From Candidatus Kapaibacterium sp. (lineage in GTDB: Bacteria; Bacteroidota; Ignavibacteria; Kapaibacteriales; UBA2268), in assembly GCA_028691175.1 (NCBI GenBank), contig JAQUZU010000125.1, forward strand, positions 1 to 5,125: 5,125 nt of DNA, given 5' to 3'. The notes beneath the pieces were generated by a model, which ran no database searches, was not told where the DNA came from, and saw only the letters and a list, made by a program, of their open reading frames with translations. Each line of letters opens with the position of its first letter. The stretch's first letter is position 1. Shown here in pieces: positions 4,983-5,125 of this stretch. A program made the position numbers and the translations under genes.

Positions 4983-5098
4983 TCAATGGTATTAGATAAC
5001 AATAGTCCGTTAAATAATTAGTTAACTATCTCAGTATCAATGGAATATATTAACAATACTTAGTGCGTAAAATTTGGTTAAGTGGCTGATTTTCAGTA
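4983..5098. repeat. Two diverged tandem repeat units of about 54 and 62 bp
   Basis: Unit A is 4983-5036 and unit B 5037-5098, directly adjoining. Both open TCAATGG, have TAACAATA at offset 15-22, continue with a GTCCGTTAAA / GTGCGTAAAA-type block and a GTTAACT / GTTAAGT-type block, and close with CAGTA. The first 22 bases match at 17 positions. The later part needs small gaps to align. Unit A overlaps the first codons of the leftward open frame. The rest of the right edge (5099-5125) holds an imperfect hairpin and a DnaA-box 9-mer and no gene. Confidence 0.5.
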
Positions 5099-5106
5099 AC
5101 TTTATG

Positions 5107-5115
5107 TTATCCACA
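5107..5115 (+). promoter_or_regulatory. Perfect DnaA-box 9-mer in an imperfect hairpin
   Basis: TTATCCACA equals the strongest known DnaA box sequence. It sits largely in the loop of an imperfect hairpin formed by 5097-5107 and 5115-5124 (about ten pairs with one bulged T). A single box does not define an origin, and no replication gene is in the window. Confidence 0.3.
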
Positions 5116-5125
5116 CATAAGTTAA

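Larger units (their letters stand above)
4687..4986 (-). pseudogene. Leftward open frame of unknown function, no ATG, C-terminus rewritten by the insertion sequence
   Basis: I do not recognise this protein. The frame is open from just after a TAG at 5026-5028 and contains no ATG. The first usable starts are TTG at 4986 (99 residues) and GTG at 4968. It is acidic and polar with aromatic residues, without a signal peptide or membrane segment, and includes QREKYLDYERKQIAAKETFAYAEFKNEYEYG. The last residues, LTRWRN, come from the insertion sequence's terminal repeat. Without the element the frame would read NTLI and stop, so only the last few residues changed. No TAnnTTTG motif lies on this strand between 4987 and 5125. 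GC is low, 16 of 60 bases at 4741-4800 against 32 of 60 at 1081-1140 in the VOC gene. It may be an N-terminally truncated remnant, or a small gene with an unusual start. Confidence 0.4.

Noticed and set aside
5019..5028. 10-bp palindrome TAGTTAACTA
   Set aside because: Short AT-rich palindromes are expected by chance in this arm and it has no matching partner. It also lies within the tandem repeat unit already reported.
1..5125. CRISPR array, tRNA or rRNA genes, retron or toxin-antitoxin system
   Set aside because: No regularly spaced identical repeats, no tRNA-like cloverleaf or rRNA text, no reverse transcriptase, and no recognisable toxin or antitoxin pair was seen on either strand.

Overview
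The window looks like chromosomal DNA from a member of the Bacteroidota, probably Bacteroidales. The evidence is the group's -7 promoter motif (TAnnTTTG) before several genes, A-rich leaders mostly without a strong Shine-Dalgarno sequence, an IS982-type transposase of the sort common in Bacteroides and relatives, and an intergenic repeat of a kind I remember from Bacteroidales genomes. This assignment is inference from the sequence alone.

Layout from left to right: (1) the first 41 codons of a leftward gene with a lipid-free signal peptide, most like the start of a TolC-type outer membrane efflux protein; (2) a rightward 91-residue zinc-ribbon protein; (3) about 330 bases without a gene, holding a structured repeat with several hairpins; (4) a rightward glyoxalase-fold (VOC) protein that converges, 5 bases apart, on (5) a leftward three-gene operon: a half-size EamA membrane transporter, an OmpR/PhoB-type response regulator and a membrane sensor histidine kinase (9-base gap, then 8-base overlap); (6) a complete insertion sequence of about 1.02 kb of the IS982 type, with 18 to 22 bp terminal inverted repeats and an intact DDE transposase; (7) an AT-rich right arm with a leftward open frame of unknown function that lacks an ATG, and next to it a diverged tandem repeat and a perfect DnaA-box 9-mer.

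The main observation concerns the insertion site. If the IS is removed and the flanking TTAA is collapsed to one copy, the two flanks join to give a consensus-like Bacteroidetes promoter (TTTG, 20 bases, TAATTTTG) directly upstream of the EamA-regulator-kinase operon, and the right-arm open frame ends two codons after the junction. The IS therefore appears to have split the operon's promoter between its -33 and -7 elements, moving the -33 box about 1 kb away, and to have given the neighbouring open frame a new C-terminus. A -7-like motif inside the IS points toward the operon and could supply replacement transcription.

Functionally, the kinase and regulator form a standard phosphorelay. The efflux-like gene at the left edge, on the same strand and behind two opposite-strand genes, is a possible regulatory target, but nothing in the window proves it. 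I found no clear new defence or RNA-guided system here.
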